A DNA stretch of 64,000 nucleotides, taken from NCBI GenBank assembly GCA_003171335.1, contig PMYD01000010.1, positions 1 through 64,000 of the forward strand, written 5' to 3'. Made by a program: the position numbers and the translations under genes. The notes below the pieces were generated by a model. The model was not told the origin of the DNA. It saw nothing but the letters and a program-made list of their open reading frames with translations, and searched no databases. Positions 1-9,397 of the stretch are shown piece by piece. The stretch is from Phycisphaerales bacterium (lineage in GTDB: Bacteria > Planctomycetota > Phycisphaerae > SM23-33 > FEN-1343). Position 1 is the first letter of the stretch; each line of letters opens with the position of its first letter.

Positions 1-8
1 GGGAAAAT

Positions 9-455
9 ATGCGGAACTTACAGTTCGCTACAATTGAAAGCGATGGCCGAATGGAGCTTAGGCAGCAGGTCCACGGTCTGAAATGGATCTCGGAGAGTGA
101 CACAATCTGCGTAATCGAGTGCCGAGATGCCAGGAGACTCCGCATACAATCCGAACGCGTTTGGGCGCTTGAGCGGGGAATCAATTCTGATCAAATCGAG
201 GTTATGCTGAGCGAGGAAACTGACGGGATCGAAGAAGATGAAATACCAAGGCTATGTACGGCTCCGGTTAGTTTCCAGAGAAGACAGAAAGCTACTACGG
301 CGACCATCAAATTCCCGCATCAGGCTCTTTGGTGGCTCTTTGCCCCAGATTACGGGCCCTCTGCGCCGAAAGGCCGAAGAGAAAGCGCATGCGTATTGGT
401 GTCTTCCATGGAATCAGCATTGTATATCTGGTCAGCCAGACATCTTCACTCTTGA
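9..455 (+). CDS. hypothetical protein, short ORF near window edge
   Basis: 148-aa ORF, lower GC than surroundings; no recognisable domain; end of ORF lies just before tmk stop. Confidence 0.3.
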   Translation: MRNLQFATIESDGRMELRQQVHGLKWISESDTICVIECRDARRLRIQSERVWALERGINSDQIEVMLSEETDGIEEDEIPRLCTAPVSFQRRQKATTATIKFPHQALWWLFAPDYGPSAPKGRRESACVLVSSMESALYIWSARHLHS

Positions 456-471
456 CTCCCATCCAATAAAA

Positions 472-1107
472 TCAGCCGAAATGCCAATTAGAAATCACCT
501 CGCGCAGGCGCTGAGCCACGCTGAGGGGGTCGCCCGAGCCATCGACAACGGTGAAGTGTGCCGGATCGCCCGCCGCCTGGCGGAGGAAAAGTTCGCGCAC
601 CCGGCGGTGGTATTCCAGGCCGCGGGCCTCGATGCGGTCCAGGTCGCGGTCCACGCGCGCCAACCCCTTTTGGGGCTCGACATCCAGGATGATCGTCAGG
701 TCCGGCCAGGTGTGGCCGACGGCCAGGTCGCCGATGGTGCGGATGGTTTCCACATCGGCCCCGCCGGCGCCCTGGTAGGCCAGGGTGGACGAAATATAGC
801 GGTCGCACAGCACGCACGCCCCGGCCGACAGGCCCGGGCGGATGATCTCGGCGACGAGCTGGGCCCGGCTGGCCATGTAGAGCAGCATTTCGCAGGTGAT
901 GTCCATTTCGCCCGCCGCACGGTCCAGCAGGATCTGCCGGATGCGCTGCCCGATGGCCGTGCCGCCCGGATCGATGGCCAGCACCGTGCGCACGCCCTGG
1001 TCGCGCAGCCACGAGGCCAGGAGCGCCATCTGCGTGCTCTTGCCCGCCCCGTCGGGGCCGTCAAGCACGATAAAGCGGCCGGCCAGTTTTTCAGGAAGAC
1101 GGTCCAT
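472..1107 (-). CDS. tmk: thymidylate kinase (dTMP kinase)
   Basis: MDRLPEKLAGRFIVLDGPDGAGKSTQ P-loop, DRYISSTLAYQG; upstream part of the 280-aa ORF is translated repeat, so start placed at 1107. Confidence 0.9.
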   Translation of the reverse strand: MDRLPEKLAGRFIVLDGPDGAGKSTQMALLASWLRDQGVRTVLAIDPGGTAIGQRIRQILLDRAAGEMDITCEMLLYMASRAQLVAEIIRPGLSAGACVLCDRYISSTLAYQGAGGADVETIRTIGDLAVGHTWPDLTIILDVEPQKGLARVDRDLDRIEARGLEYHRRVRELFLRQAAGDPAHFTVVDGSGDPLSVAQRLREVISNWHFG

Positions 1108-1136
1108 GGGACAGGGCTCCATTGTGGCCGGGGAGA

Positions 1137-1232
1137 ATTGCAAATTGCCAATTGCAAATTGCGAGTTTCCCAGAGAAAAAATCCGGGACCCCCGTCTCTT
1201 TAATTTGCAATTTGCAATTCGCAATTTGCAAT
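1137..1232. repeat. inverted array of short AT-rich words (GCAAATT/AATTTGC)
   Basis: left arm attgcaaattgccaattgcaaattgcg, right arm aatttgcaatttgcaattcgcaatttgcaat, in tmk/dnaN divergent intergenic region. Confidence 0.85.
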
Positions 1233-1319
1233 CGTATAAACGGGCTGGACACCGGGAGCGTCGTGGGCATTCCACCGGCGAGTCGCGCCGGAATCGCTCC
1301 CCCTTTTGAGGCATGGATG

Positions 1320-2417
1320 ATGAAAGTCATCGCGCAAACCCACGCACTGGCGGAGGGACTAAGTCTGGTCGGCAGCATCGTGGCGGGCAGGACGCCCAAG
1401 CCGGTGCTCCAGTGTGTCAAGCTGATCGCCGCCGACGGGCGACTGACCCTGCTGGCCACGGACCTGGAAGTCGCCTGCCGCTACAGCTTGCCGCAGGTGG
1501 AAATCCAGAAGGAGGGCGAGGCCCTCGTACCCGCCGACCGCCTGGCCGCGATCGTCCGCGAGAGCATGGAAGATACGCTCACCATCGCGGTGGAGAAGGA
1601 AACCTGCACCATCACCGGCTCAGGGAGCCGCTTCACCATATACGGCTATGATCCGGCGGAATTTCCGCCCGTGGCCGACTTCCTCGAGGCCCCCGATGCC
1701 GAGGTGGCCTCCGACGTGCTGACCGGCATGATCACGCGGACGCTTTTCGCCACGGCCAAGGAGCATTCGCGATACGCCATCAGCGGCGTGCTGTGGGAAG
1801 TGGCCGACAAGAAGCTCCAGCTCGTGGCGACCGATGGCCGGCGGCTGGCCCTGTGCAAGGGCGCGCTGGCCAGTGCGGCCAGCCGGAGCGCCTCGGCCAT
1901 CGTGCCGACCAAGCTGATGAGCCTCATCCAGCGCGTGGCCGGCGGCACCGAGCAGGCCCTGGCCACCCGCATCGGCGAGACGCAGATCCTGGTCCGCTCG
2001 GCCAACGCGGTCCTCGTGGGCAACCTGGCCCAGGGCAATTTCCCCAAGTACGGCGATGTGATCCCGCGCGAGTGCAACCGCAAGGCCACGCTCAACACGG
2101 GCATGTTCCTCCACCGCATTCGCCAGGCGGCCCTGCTGACCAACGAGGAGTCCAAGGGCGTCCGCCTGAGTTTCAACGGCGACACGCTGACCCTGACCAG
2201 CCGCGCCCCCGAAACCGGCGAGGCCGAAATCACCCTGGCGGTGGAGTATGAGGGCGAGCCCATCGAGATCGGTTTCAATCCGGCGTACCTGGTGGATGCC
2301 CTGAAGGTGATTTCCAACGAAACCGTGAACTTCGAGTTCACCGCACCCAACCGGCCGGGGCTGCTGCGCAGCGGCACCGACTTTCTGTACGTGCTGATGC
2401 CGGTGGATTTGGGGTAA
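1320..2417 (+). CDS. dnaN: DNA polymerase III beta sliding clamp
   Basis: MKVIAQTHALAEGLSLVGSIVAGRTPKPVLQCVKLIAADGRLTLLATDLE... DnaN-like; C-terminal YVLMPVDL. Confidence 0.93.
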   Translation: MKVIAQTHALAEGLSLVGSIVAGRTPKPVLQCVKLIAADGRLTLLATDLEVACRYSLPQVEIQKEGEALVPADRLAAIVRESMEDTLTIAVEKETCTITGSGSRFTIYGYDPAEFPPVADFLEAPDAEVASDVLTGMITRTLFATAKEHSRYAISGVLWEVADKKLQLVATDGRRLALCKGALASAASRSASAIVPTKLMSLIQRVAGGTEQALATRIGETQILVRSANAVLVGNLAQGNFPKYGDVIPRECNRKATLNTGMFLHRIRQAALLTNEESKGVRLSFNGDTLTLTSRAPETGEAEITLAVEYEGEPIEIGFNPAYLVDALKVISNETVNFEFTAPNRPGLLRSGTDFLYVLMPVDLG

Positions 2418-2577
2418 AAGCAAATCGGGTTGCCAAGCCGAAGACGCCGGGGCAAACCAGAATCCAGATTTCCAAAGTTGTCTTGCAGGGCCCCTTATAC
2501 CGAAGAGAAGAAGGAGCGTTTGCTCTTGCGTCTTGATTTGAATTCGTGAATTTAGCTTCTGTTTCGGAATTACCGTC

Positions 2578-2958
2578 ATGGACGACAGACAATTACGAAC
2601 CGCCTGGCAGAATCGTCAACGGCCCGATCCGACGACGCCGCTTGGCGGCCCTTTGGCCATGCTGATGCAGCACACGCTCCGCAAGCGCGTTCGCCAGCTT
2701 GGCGAGTTGGCCGGCGCGTGGGATGAGATCATTCCTGAGGAATTCCGCCAACACACCGCCCTGGAAAGCTTCGCCCGCGGCACGTTGACCGTGCTGGTCG
2801 ATTCGGCGCCGCACCGGTACCAACTGGAGATGTTGCTTCGCGGCGGGCTGCTCCGGCTGCTCACGCAGCGCTTCAGCGGCGCGCTGAACCGCGTCAAGCT
2901 CGTGCCCGGGCAGTTCTACAGCGTGGACGTCGAAGGCAATCCGCGCTTCCGCTTTTGA
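2578..2958 (+). CDS. DUF721/DciA-like protein
   Basis: 126 aa, RKRVRQLGELAGAWDEIIPEEFRQHTALESFARGTLTVLVDSAPHRYQLEMLL pattern typical of DUF721; adjacent to dnaN. Confidence 0.75.
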   Translation: MDDRQLRTAWQNRQRPDPTTPLGGPLAMLMQHTLRKRVRQLGELAGAWDEIIPEEFRQHTALESFARGTLTVLVDSAPHRYQLEMLLRGGLLRLLTQRFSGALNRVKLVPGQFYSVDVEGNPRFRF

Positions 2959-3110
2959 GTCCTCCAGAGATTTGACTTGCTCGATTCCTGATGAGCAAAA
3001 CTGCCGCCACCAAGTGCCCGCGGATGTTGATAAGCCAATTTCGCCGCCTGACGGGCGCGCGGTCGAGGTGTATAATTCCGCTCCTGCTCGGTTAAAGGTG
3101 CGCAGGCGAC

Positions 3111-3845
3111 ATGGCACGGATCGAGGCAATACTGTTTGACCTGGGCGACACCCTGCTGGATTTCGGCGCGGTGGACACCATCGATTTGTTCGAGCAGGGC
3201 GCGCGCCTGACCTATGAGTACCTGCTCAGCCTGAACCAGCCGCTGCCGTCATTCCCCACGTATCATCGGCGGCTGCTGCGGGCCATTCGCTGGGCGTACT
3301 TCAAGAGCGACCTGGTCCGCCGCGAGTTCGATTCGATGAAAGTCCTGCGGCGGATGAGCCGCCAGATGGGCCATCGGCTCAGCGATGACCATTATGCCGA
3401 ACTGGTCTGGCTGTGGTACGAGCCGCTGAGCCTCCAGGCCAAGATCGAGCCGGGGCTGGATCAGGTGCTGCGCGACCTGGCCGCCCGTGGGCTCAAGCTC
3501 GGAATCATCTCCAACACCTTTATCCCCGCGGCGGTGATGGACCGCCACCTGGCGCGCGAGGGCCTGCTGGAGCTGCTGCCCTATCGCATCTACAGTTGCG
3601 ATGTAAGCGTTCGCAAGCCCCATCCCAAAATCTTCAAGGCCGCCTGCGGGCGTGTGGGCAGCCATGCGAGCCAGGTGATGTTCGTGGGCGATCTGCCCAA
3701 GGCGGATGTTTACGGCGCCAAGCGCGCCGGCATGATCGCCGTGCTCAAGGACCCCACAGGCAAGAGGCCGCCTTACCGGGTTCGTCCGGACCACACGATC
3801 GCCACGATGGCCGAGTTGCCGGCCGTCGTGGCGAAGTATCTGTAA
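3111..3845 (+). CDS. HAD-superfamily hydrolase
   Basis: ILFDLGDTLLDFG (motif I), GIISNT (motif II), RKPHPKIF, MFVGDLPKADVYGAKRAGM. Confidence 0.85.
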   Translation: MARIEAILFDLGDTLLDFGAVDTIDLFEQGARLTYEYLLSLNQPLPSFPTYHRRLLRAIRWAYFKSDLVRREFDSMKVLRRMSRQMGHRLSDDHYAELVWLWYEPLSLQAKIEPGLDQVLRDLAARGLKLGIISNTFIPAAVMDRHLAREGLLELLPYRIYSCDVSVRKPHPKIFKAACGRVGSHASQVMFVGDLPKADVYGAKRAGMIAVLKDPTGKRPPYRVRPDHTIATMAELPAVVAKYL

Positions 3846-3927
3846 CTCGGCAGGGCGTTGGCAACGCCCCAGACTTCGTTTAAACTCTTCCCCCGGTTGC
3901 GAACCTCTCCAGTAAGGACTCGCGGGC

Positions 3928-4458
3928 ATGGCAAAGGCAAACAAAGGTGAAACGCCGCTGGTGGCCATTATCATGGGCTCCGACAGCGACTGGGAGACGA
4001 TGCAGCGGTGTAGCCAGCAGCTTGAGGAGCTGGGCGTGGCGTTTGAAGTTCGAATCCTCAGCGCCCATCGCACACCCGCGGAGGCCCACGCCTTTGCCGC
4101 CGCCGCCGCCGGGCGCGGGCTCAAGGTAATCATCGCCGCCGCGGGCTTGGCCGCACACCTGGCGGGGGCCATGGCCGCTGGTTCTACCCTGCCGGTGATC
4201 GGCGTACCCATGGAGGCCGGGCCGCTCAACGGCATCGACGCCCTGCTGTCCACCGTGCAGATGCCGCCGGGCGTACCCGTGGCCACGGTCGGCATCGGGG
4301 TCTGCGGCGCCATGAACGCCGCGGTTCTGGCTGCACAGATCCTGGCCACGGCCGATACGGCCATGGCCGCCCGTGTGGCGGAGTTTCGCTCGGCCCAGGC
4401 CGCCAAAGTCAAGTCAAAGGATGCCGCCTTTGCCGCTCGACAATTCCCCGGCTCCTGA
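3928..4458 (+). CDS. purE: 5-(carboxyamino)imidazole ribonucleotide mutase
   Basis: IIMGSDSDWETMQ, SAHRTPAEAHAFA, AGLAAHLAGAMAAGSTLPVIGVP. Confidence 0.93.
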   Translation: MAKANKGETPLVAIIMGSDSDWETMQRCSQQLEELGVAFEVRILSAHRTPAEAHAFAAAAAGRGLKVIIAAAGLAAHLAGAMAAGSTLPVIGVPMEAGPLNGIDALLSTVQMPPGVPVATVGIGVCGAMNAAVLAAQILATADTAMAARVAEFRSAQAAKVKSKDAAFAARQFPGS

Positions 4459-5089
4459 TCAGCGCGACCGGCTGCCCCTGGAGGCGGTGCTGCTGGGGCA
4501 GGAGTTTGGCGAGCAGGAAGGTCAAGTAGTCGATTTTGCCGCCCTGTTCGGCAACCCTCGGCCGGTGGAGATCGAGATCGGTTCGGGCAAGGGCACGTTC
4601 CTGGTGCATCGTGCCAAGGCGAGGCCGGACATCAACTTCATCGGCATCGAGTGGGCCCGTGAGTATTGCACGCACGCCGCCGACCGCATGGCCCGCTGGA
4701 ATCTGGCCAATGTGCGGATACTGCGGACGGATGCGGAGGTCTTCTTTCGCAACCAGGTACCGGATGGCTCGCTTCTGCGAGTGCACATTTACTTTCCGGA
4801 CCCCTGGCCCAAGCTTCGCCACCACAAACGCCGGCTGATCCAGCCGCGCTTTGTCGGCATTCTGCACCGCGCGCTTCGCATCGGCGGGGAGGTGGCGATC
4901 GTGACCGACCATCGCGACTACGCCCGGCAGATCGAATGGGTGGTCCTGAACCAGCGAGGGTTTGCCACGGTTCCCTTCCCCCGAACGTACGGGGCCGAAG
5001 AAAACGAACGCGTGGGAACGAACTTCGAGCGGAAGTATATCGCCCAAGGTCGACGATTCTACGATCTGGCCGTGATGAAGTGGCGATGA
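4421..5089 (+). CDS. trmB: tRNA (guanine-N7-)-methyltransferase
   Basis: VEIEIGSGKGTFLVHRA, YFPDPWPKLRHHKRRL, GTNFERKY; start overlaps purE end. Confidence 0.9.
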   Translation: MPPLPLDNSPAPDQRDRLPLEAVLLGQEFGEQEGQVVDFAALFGNPRPVEIEIGSGKGTFLVHRAKARPDINFIGIEWAREYCTHAADRMARWNLANVRILRTDAEVFFRNQVPDGSLLRVHIYFPDPWPKLRHHKRRLIQPRFVGILHRALRIGGEVAIVTDHRDYARQIEWVVLNQRGFATVPFPRTYGAEENERVGTNFERKYIAQGRRFYDLAVMKWR

Positions 5090-5105
5090 GGCACAGGGGC
5101 AAGCT

Positions 5106-5130
5106 TCAAGTGTAAACGGTTTACACTTGA
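5106..5130. repeat. perfect palindrome TCAAGTGTAAACGGTTTACACTTGA
   Basis: 12-bp arms around one central base, 17 bp after trmB stop. Confidence 0.85.
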
Positions 5131-5152
5131 GGCATCCTCAAGTGTCTGTATT

Positions 5153-5171
5153 GAATACATTAGATGTATTC
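5153..5171. repeat. perfect inverted repeat GAATACAT-TAG-ATGTATTC
   Basis: 8-bp arms, 3-nt loop. Confidence 0.8.
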
Positions 5172-5444
5172 TTCCATATTCATATACCTTGTGGAATGTG
5201 TTTGGAAAATCAAGCGGTAATACGTAACGCTCGTATTGCAAGACTCTTAGCGAGCGAAACCACCACCTCCGCCGCTGTGCACAACCTGTTGTTTCTTTGA
5301 TTGCGCGCCGTCGGCAGATTCAAGGTGAGCGCAGGACCGACTCGCGACCTTTCAGTCCAGTCCTTTTGACCGATATTGCCCAACTTCCACGCGACACGTT
5401 TTCCCCAGCCTCTCCACAGGTAACTGTGAGATCTGCGGGGCGGA

Positions 5445-6512
5445 TCACTTCGCCAGGTATGCCGCCAACAGATCGATAGCGCTTGTCAGATCGTCCTGGT
5501 GGACCATTTCCGTCACGGTGTGCACGTACCGGCAGGGGACCGACAGCGTAATGGTCTTGTGGCCCCGGCGGCTGCGCTGCATTGTGGCGGCGTCGGTGCC
5601 GCCCAGGGGGAGAATTTCCAGTTGATGAGGAATCTTGTGCTTTGTCGCCAGCTCGATGAATTCATCCACCAGCGCCCGGTCGGAGATGCTGTCGCGATCC
5701 ATGATCTTGATGGCCACGCCCTTGCCGAACCGGCACACGGCCTCATCCTCCGGCACCCCCGGCGTGTCGCAGGCCAGCGTGACATCGAGCGCCACCGCCA
5801 CATCGGGCTCAATGCCAAAAGCCGCCGGCCCGGCACCGCGGCAGCCGACTTCTTCCTGCACCGTGGCGACGTAGAGAATCTCGTTGGCCGTGCCCTTCCT
5901 GGCCACCTTGCGCATCGCCTCCAGGGCGACGAAACTGGCCACGCGATTGTCCATGGCCTTGCCGACGATGCTCTTACCCACCTGCCGCGTCTGGGCCAGG
6001 AGCGTCACCGGGTCGCCCACGCGAACCAATCGCTTGACCTGCTCAACCGGCAGGCCCAGGTCGATGAAGAACTCGCCGATCTTATATACCTTCTTGCGTT
6101 CTTCCTCCGACGCCAGGTGCACCGGCCGGCCAGTCGGATTGAGAACGCCCACCAAGTCGCGCGTGCCCTGCACGAGCACCGCACGGGCATGCAGATTCCG
6201 CGTGTCAAAGCCGCCGGCCGGATTCACACGCAGGAAACCCTTGTCATCGATGTGCTTAACGTAAAAGCCGATCTCGTCGATGTGGCAGGCCAGCATGATC
6301 CGCTTGCCCGCTTTGGCCGCCCGCCGGCTGCCGGCGGGTTTTGGCAATCGCCCTGCGCCGCCGCGGTGGCAGATAAGGTTGCCCATCGCGTCAACTTCAA
6401 AGCCATCGAACAGGCCTTGGGCTTCATCGCGAATGAGTTGGCGAACGCGTTCTTCCCGGCCGGGAATGCCGGGGGTCTCCGTCAGCCGCTTGAGCAGGTC
6501 GAAATCTTTCAT
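5445..6512 (-). CDS. M42-family glutamyl/leucyl aminopeptidase-like peptidase
   Basis: LTETPGIPGREERVRQLI, HIDEIGFYVKHID, GKAMDNRVA, VQEEVGCRGA, GGTDAATMQ. Confidence 0.9.
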   Translation of the reverse strand: MKDFDLLKRLTETPGIPGREERVRQLIRDEAQGLFDGFEVDAMGNLICHRGGAGRLPKPAGSRRAAKAGKRIMLACHIDEIGFYVKHIDDKGFLRVNPAGGFDTRNLHARAVLVQGTRDLVGVLNPTGRPVHLASEEERKKVYKIGEFFIDLGLPVEQVKRLVRVGDPVTLLAQTRQVGKSIVGKAMDNRVASFVALEAMRKVARKGTANEILYVATVQEEVGCRGAGPAAFGIEPDVAVALDVTLACDTPGVPEDEAVCRFGKGVAIKIMDRDSISDRALVDEFIELATKHKIPHQLEILPLGGTDAATMQRSRRGHKTITLSVPCRYVHTVTEMVHQDDLTSAIDLLAAYLAK

Positions 6513-6731
6513 GGTGGTCCTTTCGTGCCCAAGCCATGATACCGGCGGCGCCAAAGTGTGTCGATGTTCGCAGATAAGTGTTACAGTCTGTCCATTATGG
6601 ACACTTGATCATGGTGATCTTGGAGGAAGATTCGCACGCTTCCGGGTCTGCCGCCGCAAACCGGATCTGCCTTCTGGAGGTGGCTGTTTTCCATACCCAT
6701 TTCGCTGGTCCCATCGGGTAACATCCGTTTC

Positions 6732-7799
6732 ATGAGTTTTGTCGCCAGTATGAGACCCGAGTCAGCTTGCGCCCTGTCTTCTGGCCGCTCTTGGAAGCGC
6801 TCTCTCTTGGCCGCGCTGGCGCTGGCATTCGTGGTCGCCGGCTGCACCCAGGACTTCAAACCCGCCGCCAGCACCCCGCCGGCCGTTGCCAGTACGCCTG
6901 TCCGCACGGAAAGCTGGGCCCGCAACGGCGGTGCGGGCTACAAGCTTATCACCGATCACTACACTGTCTTCACAACCCTGGGCCCCTCGTCCACGCGCGA
7001 TGGACTCAATGGTTTTCTGGAGGCGGCGCGGGCCAACTACCTGAAGCTGACCGGTTTGGAGGGCGCCGCTCAGCCCGCCAGCGCGACCCATGGCGTCGAA
7101 AAGCGGCTGGTCGTGTATCTTTTCGCCAGCCGCGAAGAATGGGCCAGCCTGACCGAGCAGATCACCGGCGGCGCCAGCGACACGTACCTGAAGGTGCAGC
7201 GCGGCGGCTACTGCTACGCCGGCACGTGCGTTTTCTGGGATATCGGCCCATCCACCTACAGCGTGGCGGCCCACGAGGGCATGCACCAGTTCCTGTACCA
7301 TTCCCTCAGGCAGACCCTGCCGGTCTGGGCCGAGGAGGGCCTGGCGGTGCAGTCCGAAGGCTACCAGATGCGAAACGGCCTGGTGTACTTCGACGCCCGC
7401 GACAACGGCTCGCGGATGATGACGCTGCGGCAGGTGATGCTTCAGGACCGCTGGCGGCCCGCCGACCGGCTGCTGGCCATGAGCGCCAGCGATAACGTGC
7501 AGGAAAGCGCCCTGTACGGGGCCGACTACTACAGCCAGCTCTGGGCGATGCTGCTGTTGATCCGGCAGGACCCGCAATATGCGGCCGGCTTGGCGCGGAT
7601 GCTGAATGATGCTGCCGCCGGGCGCCTCGGCGAGGCGCTGGGAATCGATGGCCAGGCCTGGGCCCGCCTGCAGCATAACCCGCAGGCCTATCCCGCGGTG
7701 GTTGGCCCCCGGGCCTTTGCGCACTACATCGATCCCAACTTGCCCGCCTTCGAGGCACGTTACCGCGCATTCGCGACGGAACTGGCAAAGCTGAAGTAG
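6732..7799 (+). CDS. lipoprotein with HEGMH metallopeptidase-like motif
   Basis: signal plus lipobox (AFVVAGC), AAHEGMHQFLYHSLRQTLPVWAEEGLA resembles HExxH...E gluzincin-type site. Confidence 0.65.
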   Translation: MSFVASMRPESACALSSGRSWKRSLLAALALAFVVAGCTQDFKPAASTPPAVASTPVRTESWARNGGAGYKLITDHYTVFTTLGPSSTRDGLNGFLEAARANYLKLTGLEGAAQPASATHGVEKRLVVYLFASREEWASLTEQITGGASDTYLKVQRGGYCYAGTCVFWDIGPSTYSVAAHEGMHQFLYHSLRQTLPVWAEEGLAVQSEGYQMRNGLVYFDARDNGSRMMTLRQVMLQDRWRPADRLLAMSASDNVQESALYGADYYSQLWAMLLLIRQDPQYAAGLARMLNDAAAGRLGEALGIDGQAWARLQHNPQAYPAVVGPRAFAHYIDPNLPAFEARYRAFATELAKLK

Positions 7800-7807
7800 C
7801 AGTACAT

Positions 7808-9397
7808 CTACTGGTCAATCCTGATAATCGCCAGCCGCCGCGTTGCCTTGGTCACGCGCACGCGATGGCACAGGCGGTGAGGCGCCAGCCAGATGAGGCC
7901 CCGGCGGTCGCACAGGAGCCAGGCGCGCCGGCGCTGGGGCTGGGGGATCTTGGCGCTGATGAAAAAGTCGCTCAGCTTCTGCCGGCCGGCCGCGCCCAGA
8001 GGGCGAAACTGGTCCCCGGCCCGCCAATGTCGGGCGATCAGCGGTTCTTCCAACTGATCGGCATCCATCATTTCGACAAAGGCATCTTTGCCGGCCGCGA
8101 ATTTCCGCAGCTCGGCCAGGCCGCCGTCGCGAAACTCGATGTATACGCTGCTGCCATCGGGCAAGCACGAGCGGCCGGGTTGCGCTAGCGGCACTTCCTG
8201 GCCATCCAGCGGGGCGCACGCGGGTGAGGTGGTAGCCGCAACGTGCGTGAGGATGAGCTGGTCGTACTGGCGGCAGACACGCAGCCCGCCAGGAAGATCC
8301 AGGCGCCGCCGGCCACGGGCAGGGGCGGCGGCCAGGGCCAGAACCTGCTCCACCTGCTCCTGGCCCATCTCCTGCATGGGCGATTCCAGCAGGCGCAGGG
8401 CCGTACGAACGGCCAGTGAGGCCGGGTAGGCGCCTAATGCCGCCAGCAACGGCGCCGAGAGCGTCAGTTCCCGCTCGCCACGTTCCAGCAACACATCGGC
8501 CAGAGCCTTTTCGCCCAGGGCGCTCACCTGCGGACCGAAAGCCGCGGCCAGCTCCGCCAGGCGGGCCAGCGCCTCATCTACCCGCGCGTTGTAGCCGGTT
8601 CGCAGCAGCGGCAGCAACTCGTGGCGAATCTGATTTCGCGTGTTGTAGGTCGGATCGTCATTGGTGGGGTCGGTTTTCCATCGGATGCGCCGCCGGCGAA
8701 GATATTCCTGCGCCTGCTGGCGCGTCACCGCCAGCAGCGGGCGAATCAGGCGCAGGCGGCCGCCCAGATCCCGGCTGGGCCGGATACCGGCCAAGCCTTC
8801 CAGGCCGGTCCCGCGCAGGATGCGGTGCAGCACGGTCTCGACTTGGTCGTCGAGTTGATGGCCCGTGGCGATGGCGGTGCAGCCGTGGGCGATAGCCGCA
8901 CGGCGGAGGAAGTCGTACCGAACCTGGCGGCCGGCCTCCTCGTGCCCGATGCCCGCGGCGGCGGCGGCTGCCGGCACATCGCCGCGCTCGCAGATGCAGG
9001 GGACCTTCAGCCGCCTGGCCAGGGTGGCGATGAACTCGGCATCTTCGCCGACATCCTCCACCAGGCCGTGATTCAGATGTGCCGCAATGAGCCGATAGCG
9101 TCGTTGCGGGTGGGTTGCCAATTCAGCCAGTCCCGCCAGCAGCGCCACGGAGTCCGAGCCGCCGGAGATGGCCACCAGCACGCCCTGGCCCGCCTCCAGC
9201 AGCCGGTGGCGGTCGATAAACTCCGCCATGCGCTGCGACACCGTTTTGCCGCCGGCGGCCTTCCTGGCGCGCGCCAAGCGGCGAGTGGGGTGACCCAGAT
9301 CCCGCTTGCTGCCTTGGCGCCCTGTGGGGCGTGCTTGTGGCATGTGCTTGATCCGCTTACCATGGTCGTCGAGGAGCCGCATGCGACCGGTACCCAA
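7808..9397 (-). CDS. tilS: tRNA(Ile)-lysidine synthase (start uncertain)
   Basis: VLVAISGGSDSVALL PP-loop, HLNHGL, GHQLDDQVETVLHRILRGTGLEGLAGI. Confidence 0.9.
   Translation of the reverse strand: MGTGRMRLLDDHGKRIKHMPQARPTGRQGSKRDLGHPTRRLARARKAAGGKTVSQRMAEFIDRHRLLEAGQGVLVAISGGSDSVALLAGLAELATHPQRRYRLIAAHLNHGLVEDVGEDAEFIATLARRLKVPCICERGDVPAAAAAAGIGHEEAGRQVRYDFLRRAAIAHGCTAIATGHQLDDQVETVLHRILRGTGLEGLAGIRPSRDLGGRLRLIRPLLAVTRQQAQEYLRRRRIRWKTDPTNDDPTYNTRNQIRHELLPLLRTGYNARVDEALARLAELAAAFGPQVSALGEKALADVLLERGERELTLSAPLLAALGAYPASLAVRTALRLLESPMQEMGQEQVEQVLALAAAPARGRRRLDLPGGLRVCRQYDQLILTHVAATTSPACAPLDGQEVPLAQPGRSCLPDGSSVYIEFRDGGLAELRKFAAGKDAFVEMMDADQLEEPLIARHWRAGDQFRPLGAAGRQKLSDFFISAKIPQPQRRRAWLLCDRRGLIWLAPHRLCHRVRVTKATRRLAIIRIDQ

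Noticed and set aside
238-1203. 321-aa plus-strand ORF
   Set aside because: Antisense to tmk; C-terminal LQIANCKL is translated repeat
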